Of a stretch of DNA of 5,659 nt, positions 5,576-5,659 are shown one piece after another. The translations under genes and the position numbers were made by a program. Within the stretch, counting starts at the first letter, position 1, and the number at the start of each line of letters is the position of its first letter. Source of the DNA: JAEELC01 sp963605425 (GTDB taxonomy: Bacteria > Bacillota_I > Bacilli_A > Acholeplasmatales > Anaeroplasmataceae); NCBI GenBank assembly GCA_963605425.1, contig CAVCUQ010000064.1, positions 1 through 5,659 on the forward strand, in the 5' to 3' direction. The notes under the pieces are model-generated. The model searched no databases, was not told where the DNA came from, and was given only the letters and a program-made list of their open reading frames with translations.

Positions 5576-5659
5576 CATAAATTTTGATAAAGATCTTAAT
5601 GAATATAATATATCTAATGCATATCAAAATATGGCAGAAAATTTAATTAGGAATAATAA
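5541..5659 (+). CDS. Start of a further operon gene, cut off by the window end
   Basis: The frame opens with ATG at 5541 and stays open for 39 codons to the window end (last two bases AA begin codon 40). The protein begins MSLKAITNQLFSINFDKDLN and continues as a polar, Asn-rich, probably helical segment without a signal peptide. It overlaps the preceding gene by 35 bases in the +1 frame and has AAAGGA nine bases upstream of its start. No family is recognisable from 39 residues. As the next gene of a toxin/immunity-like operon it may be a second immunity protein or an unrelated cargo gene. An open frame of 39 codons in such AT-rich DNA, where stops are common, supports it being coding. Confidence 0.55.
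   Translation, partial: MSLKAITNQLFSINFDKDLNEYNISNAYQNMAENLIRNN

Noticed and set aside
1..5659. CRISPR array, insertion-sequence ends or attachment sites
   Set aside because: No regularly spaced repeats, long terminal inverted repeats, transposase, integrase or tRNA fragment was seen on either strand.

Overview
The window looks like an accessory region from a low-GC Gram-positive bacterium (Bacillota; Clostridia, Erysipelotrichia or a related gut lineage, or a mobile element in one). The DNA is very AT-rich. The ribosome-binding sites are strong AGGAGG-type, all genes lie on the + strand, and protein families or tails remembered from such genomes are present. TGG encodes Trp and TGA acts as a stop, so the standard bacterial code applies. 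No rRNA, tRNA, transposase, integrase or CRISPR array is visible.

Region 1 (1-3781) is one large gene with its own extended -10 promoter. It encodes a 1,234-residue P-loop NTPase of STAND/AAA+ type. It has an N-terminal Walker A/B NTPase, a winged-helix-like segment, about 800 residues of helical sensor-like sequence, and a C-terminal module of about 100 residues. That module resembles the degenerate helix-turn-helix tail carried by many Bacillota stress and conflict proteins (for example macro-domain and VWA-domain proteins). No nuclease, protease, TIR, SIR2 or membrane effector is recognisable. It may be a phage-defence-type sensor or a regulator; this is inference.

Region 2 (3782-3961) is a 180-base gap. 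It holds a composite hairpin followed by a T-run (terminator or attenuator), two candidate -10 elements, a small inverted repeat in the presumed leader, and a strong ribosome-binding site.

Region 3 (3962-5659) is a compact, translationally coupled operon. It contains a DUF4417 protein, then a small protein with a GSGxSG start and an HPTLIGG...SGHFKPN motif set that resembles the C-terminal toxin domain of polymorphic toxins, then an acidic 160-residue protein in the position of an immunity protein. A fourth reading frame starts inside the third and runs off the window. Successive genes overlap by 8, 4 and 35 bases, which suggests tightly coordinated expression. The best reading is an orphan toxin-domain/immunity cassette led by DUF4417, with no secretion or delivery domain visible. 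The two regions differ in base composition and are separated by a probable terminator, so they may be independent neighbours in a defence or conflict island rather than one system.
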